This document shows, in pieces, positions 55,219 to 64,000 of a stretch of DNA of 64,000 bases. Each line of letters begins with the position of its first letter. Position 1 is the stretch's first letter. Under the pieces are notes generated by a model. It made no database searches. It had not been told where the DNA came from and saw nothing but the letters and a program-made list of their open reading frames with translations. Origin of the DNA: Streptomyces albus subsp. albus (lineage in GTDB: Bacteria; Actinomycetota; Actinomycetes; Streptomycetales; Streptomycetaceae); contig NZ_JOID01000005.1 in the NCBI RefSeq assembly GCF_000719865.1, positions 62,001 to 126,000 on the forward strand. Reading direction: 5' to 3'. The position numbers were made by a program, and so were the translations under genes.

Positions 55219-55248
55219 GTGCCGCCCCGCTTCCGCCGCTTTCGGCCG

Positions 55249-56169
55249 TCATCGGGGCCGCTGGTGCAGCCCCAGATTTTCGTAGATCTCCAGCGTCGCC
55301 GTCGAGTGGTTCAGGGTGATGAAGTGCAACCCCGGGATGCCCTCTCCCATCAACCGCGCGCACAGCTCCGTGGCGTATTCGATCCCAATGGAGCGTACAG
55401 CGGCCGCGTCGTCTTTGACGGCGAGGATCCGTTCGGCGAGCTCCGGCGGGAAGGCCGCGTTGCTGAGCTGGGCGAATCTCTCGATCTGCCGGACGTTGGT
55501 GACCGGCATGATCTCGGGGATGATCGGGGTCTCGCAGCCGGCCGCGGCCACCCGGTCCCGCAGCCGCAGATAGTCCTCGGGGTAGAAGAACATCTGGGTG
55601 ATGGCGAAGTCGGCGCCGGCCCGGCACTTGTCGACGAAGTGCCGTATGTCGCTCTCCCAGTCCGGGGAGCGCGGATGCATCTCGGGGAAGGCCGCGACGC
55701 CCACGCAGAAGTCGCCGGACTCCTTGATCAGCCGGACCAGGTCGGCGGCGTACCGGACACCCCGGGGGTGCGGGACCCACTCGCCCATCGGGTCGCCGGG
55801 CGGGTCGCCGCGGAGCGCGAGCATGTTCCGGATCCCGGCGCCCGCATAGCTGCCGATGACGTTGCGCAGTTCGGCGATGGAGTGGTTCACCGCCGTGAGG
55901 TGGGCGACGGGGGTGAGCGTGGTGTCGGTGGCGATCCGCTCGGTGGCCCGCACGGTGCCGTCGCGGGAGGAGCCGCCCGCCCCGTAGGTCACGGAGACGA
56001 AGGTGGGGGCGACGGCCTCGATCCGCCGGATGGCGTTCCACAGCGTCCGCTCGCCCTTCTCCGTCTTGGGGGCGGCGAACTCGAACGAGTACGACTGCGC
56101 GCCGGACGCGAGAAGGTCGCGCACGGTACGGGCGTGATCCGTCCGGGTGGAGGGGATACCAAGGGCCAT
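55249..56169 (-). CDS. metF: Methylenetetrahydrofolate reductase
   Basis: 306 residues, a TIM-barrel flavoprotein reducing 5,10-methylene-THF to 5-methyl-THF for methionine synthesis. It shows [80 protein letters not shown] and [18 protein letters not shown]. The ATG at 56169 has TAACCT ending 6 bases upstream and no RBS, a leaderless arrangement. The Tyr-rich membrane protein follows it. Confidence 0.97.
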   Translation of the reverse strand: MALGIPSTRTDHARTVRDLLASGAQSYSFEFAAPKTEKGERTLWNAIRRIEAVAPTFVSVTYGAGGSSRDGTVRATERIATDTTLTPVAHLTAVNHSIAELRNVIGSYAGAGIRNMLALRGDPPGDPMGEWVPHPRGVRYAADLVRLIKESGDFCVGVAAFPEMHPRSPDWESDIRHFVDKCRAGADFAITQMFFYPEDYLRLRDRVAAAGCETPIIPEIMPVTNVRQIERFAQLSNAAFPPELAERILAVKDDAAAVRSIGIEYATELCARLMGEGIPGLHFITLNHSTATLEIYENLGLHQRPR

Positions 56170-56175
56170 ACCGGC

Positions 56176-56181
56176 AGGTTA
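56176..56181 (-). promoter_or_regulatory. -10 element (TAACCT) for a probably leaderless metF mRNA
   Basis: Minus-strand TAACCT, 6 bases before the ATG at 56169, with no Shine-Dalgarno. Confidence 0.5.
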
Positions 56182-56311
56182 ACCAGCCGGCGCACCCGGC
56201 CCCCAGCCTTGTCCAGCAGGCGGACAGCAGGCGGACGGGCGGACGGGCGCGCGGTGTGGGGCCCGCCACAGCGGGCCGGGCCGCTCGCCCCGGAACCGGC
56301 CGGCCCCGGGG

Positions 56312-56980
56312 TCAGAGCGGGCGTTCGCGGAGCCTGCGGGCGAGGTCCGCGGCGGCCGCGGCCGGGTCGGCGGCCTCCGTGATGGCGCGGACCACGACGA
56401 CCCGCCGGGCTCCCGCGTCCAGTACCTGCTCCAGATTGCCCGCGTCGATCCCGCCGATGGCGAACCACGGGCGGCCGGTGCCGAGGGCCGCGGTGGAACG
56501 GACCAGGTCCAGGCCGGGGGCGGGCCGTCCGGGCTTGGTGGGGGTGGGCCAGCAGGGGCCAGTGCAGAAGTAGTCGGCGCCCGGTTCGGCGGCGGCCGCG
56601 GCGGCCTCGGCCCCGGAGTGGGTGGACCGGCCGATCAGCGGGCCGTCGCCGAGGATGGCCCGGGCGGCGGGGACGGGCAGGTCGCCCTGGCCCAGGTGGA
56701 GGATGTCGGCGCCGGCGGCGTGGGCTATGTCGGCGCGGTCGTTGACGGCGAGCAGCTTGCCGTGGCGGCGGCAGGCGTCGGCCATCACCTCCAGGTGCTC
56801 CAGCTCCTCGCGGGCCTCGATGCCCTTGTCGCGCAGTTGCACGACGTCCACGCCCGAGGAGAGCACCGCGTCGAGGAAGGCGGGCAGGTCGCCCCGGTGG
56901 GTGCGGGCGTCGGTGCACAGATAGAGCCGGGCGGCGGCGAGCCGCGCGGCGGCTTCGGTGCGGGCATGGGCATGGGCCAT
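56312..56980 (-). CDS. thiE: Thiamin phosphate synthase
   Basis: 222 residues. [86 protein letters not shown] and [12 protein letters not shown] give the phosphate- and pyrophosphate-binding loops of ThiE. It joins the pyrimidine and thiazole phosphates into thiamin phosphate. It has no TPP riboswitch, unlike the thiO operon 2.4 kb away. A 17-bp tandem repeat lies just upstream. Confidence 0.97.
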   Translation of the reverse strand: MAHAHARTEAAARLAAARLYLCTDARTHRGDLPAFLDAVLSSGVDVVQLRDKGIEAREELEHLEVMADACRRHGKLLAVNDRADIAHAAGADILHLGQGDLPVPAARAILGDGPLIGRSTHSGAEAAAAAAEPGADYFCTGPCWPTPTKPGRPAPGLDLVRSTAALGTGRPWFAIGGIDAGNLEQVLDAGARRVVVVRAITEAADPAAAAADLARRLRERPL

Positions 56981-57421
56981 GGCGGTCCCCCCGTGTCGTC
57001 GGTGTACGGGCCCGGTTTGCCCCCGGACCCGTACACCATTGCGGTCGTTCAGGCTGTGCGGTTGTTCAGGCGGTGCGGTTGTTCAGGTGTCGCGGTTGTC
57101 CGGACGCCTGGTGCGGGCGCGCCGGCGCGCGCCCGGTGGTGCGTACGGTACGGGCCGCCGGACGGCCGTGGGGCCGGGCCCCGTGCGGATGTCCGGGACG
57201 GCGCGCGGCCGGGGCGTTCCGCGGGAGGGGAGCCGGCCGGGCCACCGCCGCGCTACCGGGCCCGCCCGCGCGCCGCCGGCCGGCCCGCGCCGGTCTCCCG
57301 GCGGAGCCCGGCCGGCGGGCGGAGTGGCTGTCCGGCGTGGGACGGGACCGGCGGGCGCGCGGCTATCGGCCGCCGGCCTGCGGGCCGCCCGGTACGGTCG
57401 TCCGGCTCCGTCCGGGCCGGG
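56981..57421. other. Gene-free region upstream of thiE
   Basis: 441 bases. It contains an inverted repeat at 57001-57037 (GGTGTACGGG with CCCGTACACC, 10 bp), probably the terminator of the minus-strand gene at 57422, then a four-unit tandem repeat (57038-57105), then GC-rich sequence with no gene I can support. Confidence 0.5.
57038..57105. repeat. Four tandem copies of a 17-bp repeat upstream of thiE
   Basis: Units at 57038-57054, 57055-57071, 57072-57088 and 57089-57105, with core GCGGTTGTTCAGG; the middle two are nearly identical and the outer two diverged. The unit length is not a multiple of 3, and no gene lies across it. Confidence 0.85.
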
Positions 57422-57787
57422 TCAGACGGCGAGCGCCTGGGCGCGGCGCTTCACCTCCGTACCGCGGTTCTCGCCCAGGGCCTGGGCCGGGGTGCCGGGC
57501 AGGCTGGGGTCCGGGGTGAAGAGCCATTCCAGCATTTCCTCGTCGGTGAAGCCGTCGTCCCGCAGGAGCGTCAGCGTTCCGACGAGACCCTTGATCACCT
57601 TGCCGTCGCCGATGAAGGCGGCGGGCACCTGGAGCACGCGGTTCTCGCCACGGCGCACCGCGATCAGCTGGCCCTCCTTGACGAGCTGCCGGACGCGGGT
57701 CACTTCGACGCCGAGGCGTTCGGCCACGTCGGGGAGGGTGAGCCAGTCGGAGACGAGCGCTTCGGTCTTCGTGTCAATCTCGGTCAC
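57422..57787 (-). CDS. Rv2175c-type winged-helix DNA-binding protein
   Basis: 121 residues. The N-terminal helix-turn-helix (WLTLPDVAERLGVEVTRVRQLVKEGQLIAVRRGENRVLQVPAAF) is followed by the Rv2175c C-terminal domain (GKVIKGLVGTLTLLRDDGFTDEEMLEWLFTPDPSLPGTPAQALGENRGTEVKRRAQALAV). The Mycobacterium tuberculosis homologue binds DNA and is phosphorylated on an N-terminal Thr by the adjacent kinase PknL. Here residues Thr2, Thr6 and Thr8 sit in the same short tail, and a Ser/Thr kinase gene lies 4.6 kb away beyond the thi genes. It starts at GTG 57787. Confidence 0.92.
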   Translation of the reverse strand: MTEIDTKTEALVSDWLTLPDVAERLGVEVTRVRQLVKEGQLIAVRRGENRVLQVPAAFIGDGKVIKGLVGTLTLLRDDGFTDEEMLEWLFTPDPSLPGTPAQALGENRGTEVKRRAQALAV

Positions 57788-57855
57788 AGGTCAAGCGTGC
57801 CATCCGGGACCGACAGCCGGAAGCGCGGCACCGCCGGGCGGGCGTGCCCACCCGC

Positions 57856-59178
57856 TCAGACGGCGGCCGACTTGAGCGGCACGGAGGGGTCGGCGGCCCG
57901 TTCCGGATCGAGCCGCGCCGCCCGTTCGATCAGCCGGCGGCCCTGCGCCAGGTCCCGCGGGCGCCCCACGGCGAGCAGGGCGGTCAGCACCCCGTCCCGC
58001 AGCCAGCAGACCGACCAGGAGACGCCGGCCGGGTCACCGCGCCACAGCAGGCGCTCACCGCCCGTGTGGTGCCCCGCGTACTGCAGGAAACGGCCGAACT
58101 GCTCCGACCAGAAGTACGGCACCGGGTCGTACACGGGGGTTTCCTCGGCGCCGCGCGCGATGTGCGCCGCCACGGTGACCGGCCCCCGGAAGGCGTTGTC
58201 CCAGTGGTGGATCAGCAGCCGTCGGCCGTAGCGGGCGGAGGGGAAGGACGCGCAGTCGCCGACCGCGTAGACGTCCGGCAGCGAGGTGCGCAGCCGTTCG
58301 TCGGCCCGTACGGAGCCGTCCGCGCAGAGCTCGACGCCGGAGCCTCCGAGCCACCCGGTGGCGGGCCGGGCGCCGATGCCGACGACGACGGCGTCCGCGC
58401 GGAGCCGGCTGCCGTCCCCGAGGAGTACGCCGCCGGGCTCCACGGCGGCGACCCGGGCGTCGGTGAGGAGACGCGCGCCCGCCTCCTCGTACCAGCCGGC
58501 CATGGGGGCGGTGACCTCGGCCGGGAGGGCGTCGGCCAGCGGCCGGCCGGTGGCCTCGACGACGGTGACGGGGCAGCCGGCCTCGCGTGCGGCGGTGGTG
58601 AGTTCGGCGCCGATCCAGCCCGCGCCGACGACGACGATCCGGCGGCCCGCGGCGAGCACCGGGCGCAGCCGCTCGGCGTCGTCGACCGTGCGCAGGACGT
58701 GCACGCCGGGCGTGGTCTCGCTGCCGGGGAGACCGATCGGCTCGGCACCCGTGGCGATGACGAGGTGGTCGTACGGGAGGACGGTGTCCCCGGCGACGAC
58801 GAGCCGGTCGCCGGCCCGGAGCGCGTTCGCCGAGTGACCGAGCAGCAGTTCGACGTCCAGGGCCGCGAAGTCGATGCCGAGGCCGGTGTCTCCGGCGGCT
58901 CCGGCCGGGCCGGCGGGGGTGGCCGCGGACGCGCCCGTGGACGTTCCGGGGGGCGTGCCGTCCGCGGTGCCGCCGGGCCCGCCGGCGTTCCCGGCGGGCG
59001 CGGCCTGGAGCAGCGCCTTCGACAACGGCGGCCGGTCGTACGGCTGGTGGGGTTCGGCGCCGAGGAGGGTGATGGCGCCCGGCCAGCCCTCCTCGCGGAG
59101 CGCGACCGCGGTCCGCGCCCCCGCCATGCCCGCGCCGACGATCACGACTCGTTCCGCTGCCCGCCTGTCCTCGCTCAC
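57856..59178 (-). CDS. FAD/NAD(P)-dependent ferredoxin-reductase-like oxidoreductase
   Basis: 440 residues. The first FAD motif is VVIVGAGMAGARTAVALREEGW; the NAD motif is RIVVVGAGWIGAELTTAAREAG; DVYAVGDCASFP closes the FAD site. PYDRPPLSKALL is typical of rubredoxin/ferredoxin reductases for P450 or dioxygenase systems. A 40-residue Gly/Ala/Pro/Thr-rich insertion (about 60-100) interrupts the first domain and looks like a disordered loop. No ferredoxin or oxygenase gene is adjacent, so the electron acceptor is unknown. TAGAGT ends 6 bases before the GTG, indicating a leaderless mRNA. Confidence 0.92.
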   Translation of the reverse strand: MSEDRRAAERVVIVGAGMAGARTAVALREEGWPGAITLLGAEPHQPYDRPPLSKALLQAAPAGNAGGPGGTADGTPPGTSTGASAATPAGPAGAAGDTGLGIDFAALDVELLLGHSANALRAGDRLVVAGDTVLPYDHLVIATGAEPIGLPGSETTPGVHVLRTVDDAERLRPVLAAGRRIVVVGAGWIGAELTTAAREAGCPVTVVEATGRPLADALPAEVTAPMAGWYEEAGARLLTDARVAAVEPGGVLLGDGSRLRADAVVVGIGARPATGWLGGSGVELCADGSVRADERLRTSLPDVYAVGDCASFPSARYGRRLLIHHWDNAFRGPVTVAAHIARGAEETPVYDPVPYFWSEQFGRFLQYAGHHTGGERLLWRGDPAGVSWSVCWLRDGVLTALLAVGRPRDLAQGRRLIERAARLDPERAADPSVPLKSAAV

Positions 59179-59184
59179 GCGCTC

Positions 59185-59190
59185 ACTCTA
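59185..59190 (-). promoter_or_regulatory. -10 element (TAGAGT) for a probably leaderless mRNA
   Basis: Minus-strand TAGAGT, 6 bases before the GTG at 59178, with no Shine-Dalgarno. Confidence 0.5.
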
Positions 59191-59390
59191 GGGCCGCCGG
59201 ACGGGGCACCGCGGGCGGGTGGCCGCCGCGCCCGGCCGGCCGGCCGGTGACGGGTACGAGCACGCGCGTGCGCCGGGCGAACGGACCGTGCCCGCAACGC
59301 CCCTGGACGGCGGGTGGGCGGTGGGGCCTCCGGCGGGGCCGGGCCTTTACAGCGGTCGGCGCGGTGGCGTTAGGCTGGCGGGCACAAGCA

Positions 59391-59483
59391 CTCGCGGGAG
59401 CCCGGAGGACCGGGCTGAGAGGGAGGCCGGACCGCCTCCGACCGTACGAACCTGATCCGGGTCATGCCGGCGAAGGGAGGAGC
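59391..59483 (+). ncRNA. TPP riboswitch (THI element) before thiO
   Basis: CTGAGA (59415-59420) and CCTGATCCGG followed by GTCATGCCGGCGAAGGGA (59451-59478) are the two conserved TPP-aptamer segments, with the variable P3 helix GGAGGC/GCCTCC between them. The 3' edge contains GGGAGGAG (59475-59482), the only Shine-Dalgarno for thiO (10 bases before its ATG). Ligand binding should therefore block translation. TAGGCT (59371-59376) is a likely -10, with TTTACA 19 bases before it. Confidence 0.95.
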
Positions 59484-59492
59484 TGGACGCCC

Positions 59493-60767
59493 ATGCACAC
59501 GTCACCGGGGAACACGCACGGCGGCAGGGACACCGGCGGGAACGGGCGAGCGGGCGGAGGCGGGCGCGGTACCGCCCGGCACACCCATGACGTCCTGGTC
59601 GTCGGGGGCGGCATCATCGGCCTGGTCACCGCCTGGCGGGCGGCCCAGCGCGGCCTGGACACCGCCGTCGCCGATCCCGCGCCGGGCGGCGGCGCCGCGC
59701 AGGTGGCCGCCGGGATGCTGGCCGCCGTCACCGAACTCCACTACGGCGAGCAGACGCTGCTGGGTCTCAACCTGGCCTCCGCCGCGCGCTATCCGGCGTT
59801 CGCGGCCGAGCTGAAGGAGGCGAGCGGCCAGGACATCGGTTACCGGGCCTGCGGCACCCTCGCGGTCGCCCTGGACGCCGACGACCGCGCCCATCTGCGC
59901 GAACTGCACGCCCTGCAACTGGCGTCGGGACTGGACGCGCAGTGGCTGACGGGCCGCGAGTGCCGTCGCCTGGAGCCCATGCTCGCGCCGGGGGTGCGCG
60001 GCGGCCTGCGGGTGGACGGCGACCACCAGTGCGACCCGCGCCGGCTGGCGGCGGCCCTGGTGCGCGCCTGCGAACGCGCGGGAGTCGTCTTCCACCGGCA
60101 GCGCGCCGAACGGCTGTCCGTGCCGGCGGACCGCGCGACCGGCGCCGTCCTGGACGACGGCACGGGCGTCGCCGCGGGGCTGACCGTGCTGGCCGCCGGG
60201 AGCACGAGCGGACTGCTGCCGGGCCTGCCGGAGGACGTGCTGCCGCCGGTGCGGCCGGTCAAGGGGCAGGTGCTGCGGCTGCGGGTGCCCGAGCGGTACG
60301 CGCCCTTCCTCTCGCGGACCGTCCGGGCCGTGGTGCGCGGCGGGCAGGTCTATCTGGTGCCGCGCGAGAACGGCGAACTGGTGATCGGCGCGACCAGTGA
60401 GGAACTCGGCTGGGACACCACCGTCACCGCGGGCGGGGTGTACGAACTGCTGCGCGACGCCCACGAGCTGGTGCCCGGCCTGACCGAACTGCCGCTCACC
60501 GAGACCCGCGCGGGCCTGCGCCCCTGCTCGCCGGACAACGCCCCGCTGCTCGGCCCGTCCGCGCTGCCCGGTCTGCATCTGGCGACCGGCCACCACCGCA
60601 ACGGCGTTCTGCTCACCCCGGTCACCGGGGACGCGATGGCCGAGGCGCTGACCACCGGTGCGCTGCCGGAAGAGGCCCGCGCCTTCTCCCCGCTGCGGTT
60701 CGCGGGCGGCGCCACCGGCCCGGGCACCGCCGCACCGGCTTCCGTCCGACAGGAGCAGCCCGCGTGA
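59493..60767 (+). CDS. thiO: Glycine oxidase ThiO
   Basis: 424 residues. An N-terminal low-complexity extension (about 1-32, His/Gly-rich) precedes the FAD motif DVLVVGGGIIGLVTAWRAAQRGLDTAVAD. GGGAAQVAAGMLAAVTELHYGEQTLL and the C-terminal ETRAGLRPCSPDNAPLLGPSALPGLHLATGHHRNGVLLTP are the DAO/ThiO family. It oxidises glycine to dehydroglycine for thiazole formation. The stop overlaps the thiS GTG (GTGA). Confidence 0.97.
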   Translation: MHTSPGNTHGGRDTGGNGRAGGGGRGTARHTHDVLVVGGGIIGLVTAWRAAQRGLDTAVADPAPGGGAAQVAAGMLAAVTELHYGEQTLLGLNLASAARYPAFAAELKEASGQDIGYRACGTLAVALDADDRAHLRELHALQLASGLDAQWLTGRECRRLEPMLAPGVRGGLRVDGDHQCDPRRLAAALVRACERAGVVFHRQRAERLSVPADRATGAVLDDGTGVAAGLTVLAAGSTSGLLPGLPEDVLPPVRPVKGQVLRLRVPERYAPFLSRTVRAVVRGGQVYLVPRENGELVIGATSEELGWDTTVTAGGVYELLRDAHELVPGLTELPLTETRAGLRPCSPDNAPLLGPSALPGLHLATGHHRNGVLLTPVTGDAMAEALTTGALPEEARAFSPLRFAGGATGPGTAAPASVRQEQPA

Positions 60768-61048
60768 CCGCCGACGCCAACACACACGCCGGCGCACACG
60801 CCGGCGCGGACGCCGCCGCGGAGTCCGGCGCCAACGCGACCGCCACCGTGACCGTTTCCGTCAACGGGGCGCCCCGGGAGCTGCCCGCCGGCACCACGCT
60901 GGACCGGCTGGTCGACGGCTTCACCCGGGCGCGCACCGGGGTCGCCGCCGCCGTCAACGAGGCCGTCGTCCCACGCGGCGACTGGCCCGCGACCCGGCTC
61001 GGCGAGGGCGACCGCGTCGAGATCCTCACCGCCGTCCAGGGAGGCTGA
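60764..61048 (+). CDS. thiS: Sulfur carrier protein ThiS with N-terminal extension
   Basis: 94 residues. The ubiquitin-like domain (about 29-94, ATVTVSVNGAPRELPAGTTLDRLVDGF to VEILTAVQGG) ends in the Gly-Gly that is thiocarboxylated to donate sulfur. The usual length is ~66; here an Ala/His/Gly/Asp-rich N-terminal extension of ~28 residues is present because the start codon overlaps the thiO stop. Confidence 0.93.
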   Translation: MTADANTHAGAHAGADAAAESGANATATVTVSVNGAPRELPAGTTLDRLVDGFTRARTGVAAAVNEAVVPRGDWPATRLGEGDRVEILTAVQGG

Positions 61049-61951
<903 letters not shown>

Positions 61952-62392
61952 GGGCCCGGAGCACGGGAGTCCGGACGGGCCGGCAGGCCCGGGAGGCCGG
62001 ACCGGGGGCGTCCGGCGGCAACCAGCGGCGGCGAAGCCCGCGTACCAGGGCTGCGGTGCCGGCCGGCGAGATCCGCAGGGTGGTTCTCGCCGCAGGTCTC
62101 CGGCGCTACGGATCGCCGGCACCGCCGCGTCTCCGGTGGCCCCCGCCACCGTGACGGCACGGCCGCCCCGGCTGTGATCGTTCTCACGCCCGGCCGCCCG
62201 GCCGGCCTCCGCCCCGCGCCCGTGGCGGCCCCGGTCCGTACGCCCCAACAGGCGCCCCCGGCACGGCCGCCGCGTCCCCCGGCGCGTACCCCCGGCCCGT
62301 TTCCCACCCGCTGTCACATTCCGGTAGCGGTACGGTCATAAGGGCGCCGGGGACGGCCCGCACCGCGCTCCCCGGCTCGTAGACTCACCAGC
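61952..62392. other. Gene-free structured intergenic region between thiG and the PASTA kinase
   Basis: 441 bases without a supportable gene. GCGGTGCCGGC (62053-62063) pairs perfectly with GCCGGCACCGC (62115-62125), enclosing a directly adjacent second hairpin CGGCGAGA/TCTCGCCG (62064-62071, 62085-62092). An alternative GATCCG/CGGATC pairing (62070-62075, 62109-62114) would compete with the inner helix. A separate GGTGGC-CCCC-GCCACC hairpin follows (62135-62150). These may be the thiG terminator or an unnamed RNA element. Confidence 0.45.
62380..62385 (+). promoter_or_regulatory. -10 element (TAGACT) for a leaderless kinase mRNA
   Basis: TAGACT ends 7 bases before the GTG at 62393; no Shine-Dalgarno is present, so the transcript probably begins at the start codon. 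Confidence 0.6.
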
Positions 62393-64000
62393 GTGGATAC
62401 GACCCTGCAGGACCCCTCGTCCGGCCCGCGCCGGGAGGACCCCCTGGTCGGGCAGGTGCTCGACGGCCGCTACCGGATCGACGCGCGGATCGCCACCGGC
62501 GGCATGGCCACCGTCTACCGGGGCCTCGACACCCGGCTCGACCGTGTGCTCGCGCTCAAGGTGATGCACCCCGGGCTCGCGGCCGACGCCTCCTTCGTCG
62601 AGCGCTTCATCCGCGAGGCGAAGGCCGTGGCGCGGCTGGACCACCCCAACGTCGTCGGGGTGTACGACCAGGGCGACGACGGCCGCCACGTCTTCCTCGC
62701 CATGGAGTACGTCGCCGGCTGCACGCTGCGCGACGTGCTGCGCGAGCGCGGCGCCCTGCGCCCCCGGGCCGCGCTGGACATCCTGGAGCCCGTCCTCGCC
62801 GCGCTCGGCGCCGCGCATCTCGGCGGGCTCGTCCACCGCGACATGAAGCCGGAGAACGTCCTGATCGGTGACGACGGCCGGGTCAAGGTCGCCGACTTCG
62901 GCCTGGTGCGCGCCGTGGACACCGACACCACGGCCTCCCCCGGCACCCTGCTCGGCACGGTCTCGTATCTTGCGCCCGAGCAGATCGAGCACGGCACCGC
63001 CGACCCCCGCGTCGACGTCTACGCCTGCGGCATCGTGCTGTACGAGATGCTGACCGGCGCCAAGCCGCACGCCGGCGGCACCCCCGCCCAGGTGCTCTAC
63101 CAGCACCTCCACGAGGACGTACCGCCGCCGTCCGCCGCCGTGCCCGGCCTGGCCGCGGGGCTGGACCGCCTGGTGTGCGACGCCACCGCGCGCGTCCCCG
63201 GAGCGCGCCCGGCGGACGCGGCCGCGATGCTCGCGGTGGTCCGCGAGGTGCGCGCCGGGCTCACCGAGGCGGAGCTGGACGCGGTGCCGCCGCAGGCGCT
63301 GACGCCCGCGGCCGCCGGCAGCGAGGACCGCACGAGCGTCCTGCCCCGTACCCGGGCCGCGGCGGCCGCGGCGGGGGCCCCGGCCCACCGCGGCGGGGCG
63401 CGCCGCGAGCCGTACGAGAGCACCACCGCCCTGCACCGCGAGGACGGCATGGAGCGCACCAGCCGTCTGGAGGTGCCGCCGCCGGAGACCCCGGGGCCCG
63501 GCTCCTCCGCCGTTCCCACCGCGCCCGCCGGGCGCGCGCTGCGGCGCCGCCGGCTGCTGCCGCTGATCACGGCCGGACTGCTGCTCCTCGGCGGCGTCCT
63601 GGGGGTCTGGTACATCAACTCCGGCCAGTTCACGCGGGTCCCGGGCGTACTGGGCGAGCCCCGGGCTGCGGCCGAGAAGACCCTGCGCTCCGCCGGGCTG
63701 GACGTCGAGGTGCGGCAGGGCTTCAGCGACGTCGTGGAGCGCGGACGCGTCATCAGCACCAAGCCGGAGCGCGGGGCCCGCATCCGCGACACCGGCACGG
63801 TGACCCTCCTCGTCTCCAAGGGCCCGGACGTGGTGGAGATCCCGGATCTCAAGGGCGTACCGCTGGGCCGGGCGAAGGACCGGCTCAAGGAGCTGGGCCT
63901 GGTGCCCGGCGTCGTCACCGAGACCTTCCACGACACGGTGGCCCGCGGCGCGGTGGTCCGCAGCAGCCCGAAGGCCGGCACCCAGCGGAAGCCCGACACG
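62393..64000 (+). CDS. PASTA-domain transmembrane Ser/Thr protein kinase, 3' end cut by window edge
   Basis: 536 codons are visible, with no stop. The kinase domain has glycine loop TGGMATVYRG, Lys56 (ALKVM), H148-R-D-M-K152 and ADFGLVRAVD, with GTVSYLAPEQI. A juxtamembrane region with Thr-rich activation-type sites precedes one membrane helix (LLPLITAGLLLLGGVLGVWYI, about 388-408). At least two extracellular PASTA repeats follow (RVPGVLGEPRAAAEKTLRSAGLDVEVRQGFSDVVERGRVISTKPERGARI; EIPDLKGVPLGRAKDRLKELGLVPG). PASTA kinases sense muropeptides or lipid II and regulate wall synthesis. Context (Rv2175c homologue nearby) recalls PknL, though M. tuberculosis PknL lacks PASTA. The GTG is placed by the leaderless -10. 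Confidence 0.95.
   Translation, partial: MDTTLQDPSSGPRREDPLVGQVLDGRYRIDARIATGGMATVYRGLDTRLDRVLALKVMHPGLAADASFVERFIREAKAVARLDHPNVVGVYDQGDDGRHVFLAMEYVAGCTLRDVLRERGALRPRAALDILEPVLAALGAAHLGGLVHRDMKPENVLIGDDGRVKVADFGLVRAVDTDTTASPGTLLGTVSYLAPEQIEHGTADPRVDVYACGIVLYEMLTGAKPHAGGTPAQVLYQHLHEDVPPPSAAVPGLAAGLDRLVCDATARVPGARPADAAAMLAVVREVRAGLTEAELDAVPPQALTPAAAGSEDRTSVLPRTRAAAAAAGAPAHRGGARREPYESTTALHREDGMERTSRLEVPPPETPGPGSSAVPTAPAGRALRRRRLLPLITAGLLLLGGVLGVWYINSGQFTRVPGVLGEPRAAAEKTLRSAGLDVEVRQGFSDVVERGRVISTKPERGARIRDTGTVTLLVSKGPDVVEIPDLKGVPLGRAKDRLKELGLVPGVVTETFHDTVARGAVVRSSPKAGTQRKPDT

Noticed and set aside
57038..57105. Tandem 17-bp repeat as a CRISPR array
   Set aside because: Units are contiguous without spacers and no cas genes are present.

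Overview
The window is high-GC actinobacterial chromosome and almost certainly Streptomyces or a close relative. The reasons are the very high GC and third-position bias, GTG starts, a complete division-and-cell-wall (dcw) cluster ending in sepF-sepG-divIVA, an ileS T-box of the actinobacterial translational type, TTA codons in an accessory gene, several leaderless -10/start arrangements, and a gene order that, from memory, matches the S. coelicolor SCO2063-SCO2110 interval.

Layout. 1-8859: a truncated NYN-domain gene, a 57-residue basic protein, dnaE, an unrecognised membrane protein, a DsbA-like membrane-anchored thioredoxin-fold protein and a Tat-exported PhoD phosphatase. 9085-13918: a transmembrane Ser/Thr kinase, then a visibly lower-GC operon on the minus strand (membrane GAF-like protein, radical SAM enzyme with two TTA codons, zinc nucleoside-deaminase fold) and a dienelactone-hydrolase-like protein. 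13993-21721: MscS channel, rluD-type pseudouridine synthase, lspA, a DksA/TraR zinc-finger protein, and ileS behind a T-box. 21968-40019: one long minus-strand division and peptidoglycan block, transcribed in the order rsmH-ftsL-ftsI-murE-murF-mraY-murD-ftsW-murG-ftsQ-ftsZ-ylmD-ylmE-sepF-sepG-divIVA. 40378-46563: carbonic anhydrase, a MoxR/DUF58/transglutaminase operon and a DUF3040 protein. 46840-52199: methyltransferase, HEPN protein, and a degenerate ABC ATPase with a YhgE/Pip membrane protein and a TetR regulator, with matching operator-like palindromes. 52668-64000: FAD oxidoreductase, a tyrosine-rich-tailed membrane protein, metF, thiE, an Rv2175c-type DNA-binding protein, a ferredoxin-reductase-like enzyme, a TPP-riboswitch-controlled thiO-thiS-thiG operon, and a PASTA-type Ser/Thr kinase cut by the right edge.

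How the genes work together. The central 18 kb makes lipid II (murE, murF, mraY, murD, murG), builds the divisome (ftsZ, ftsQ, ftsL, ftsW, ftsI, sepF, sepG) and directs polar growth (divIVA). Stop/start overlaps (rsmH/ftsL, murF/mraY, mraY/murD, ylmD/ylmE) indicate translational coupling. A candidate HrdB-type promoter lies upstream of rsmH. The ftsZ upstream region has inverted GACAC elements that could recruit the developmental regulator WhiA. Thiamin thiazole synthesis (thiO-S-G) is under a TPP riboswitch whose core overlaps the Shine-Dalgarno sequence, while thiE stands apart without one.

Most promising for novelty: the 10691-12865 GAF/radical SAM/deaminase operon, which looks like a bldA-dependent accessory insertion in an otherwise conserved neighbourhood; the IleRS with a swapped GXHH signature behind a T-box; the ABC-like protein with replaced catalytic residues beside a YhgE/Pip partner; and a structured intergenic element before the leaderless PASTA kinase gene.
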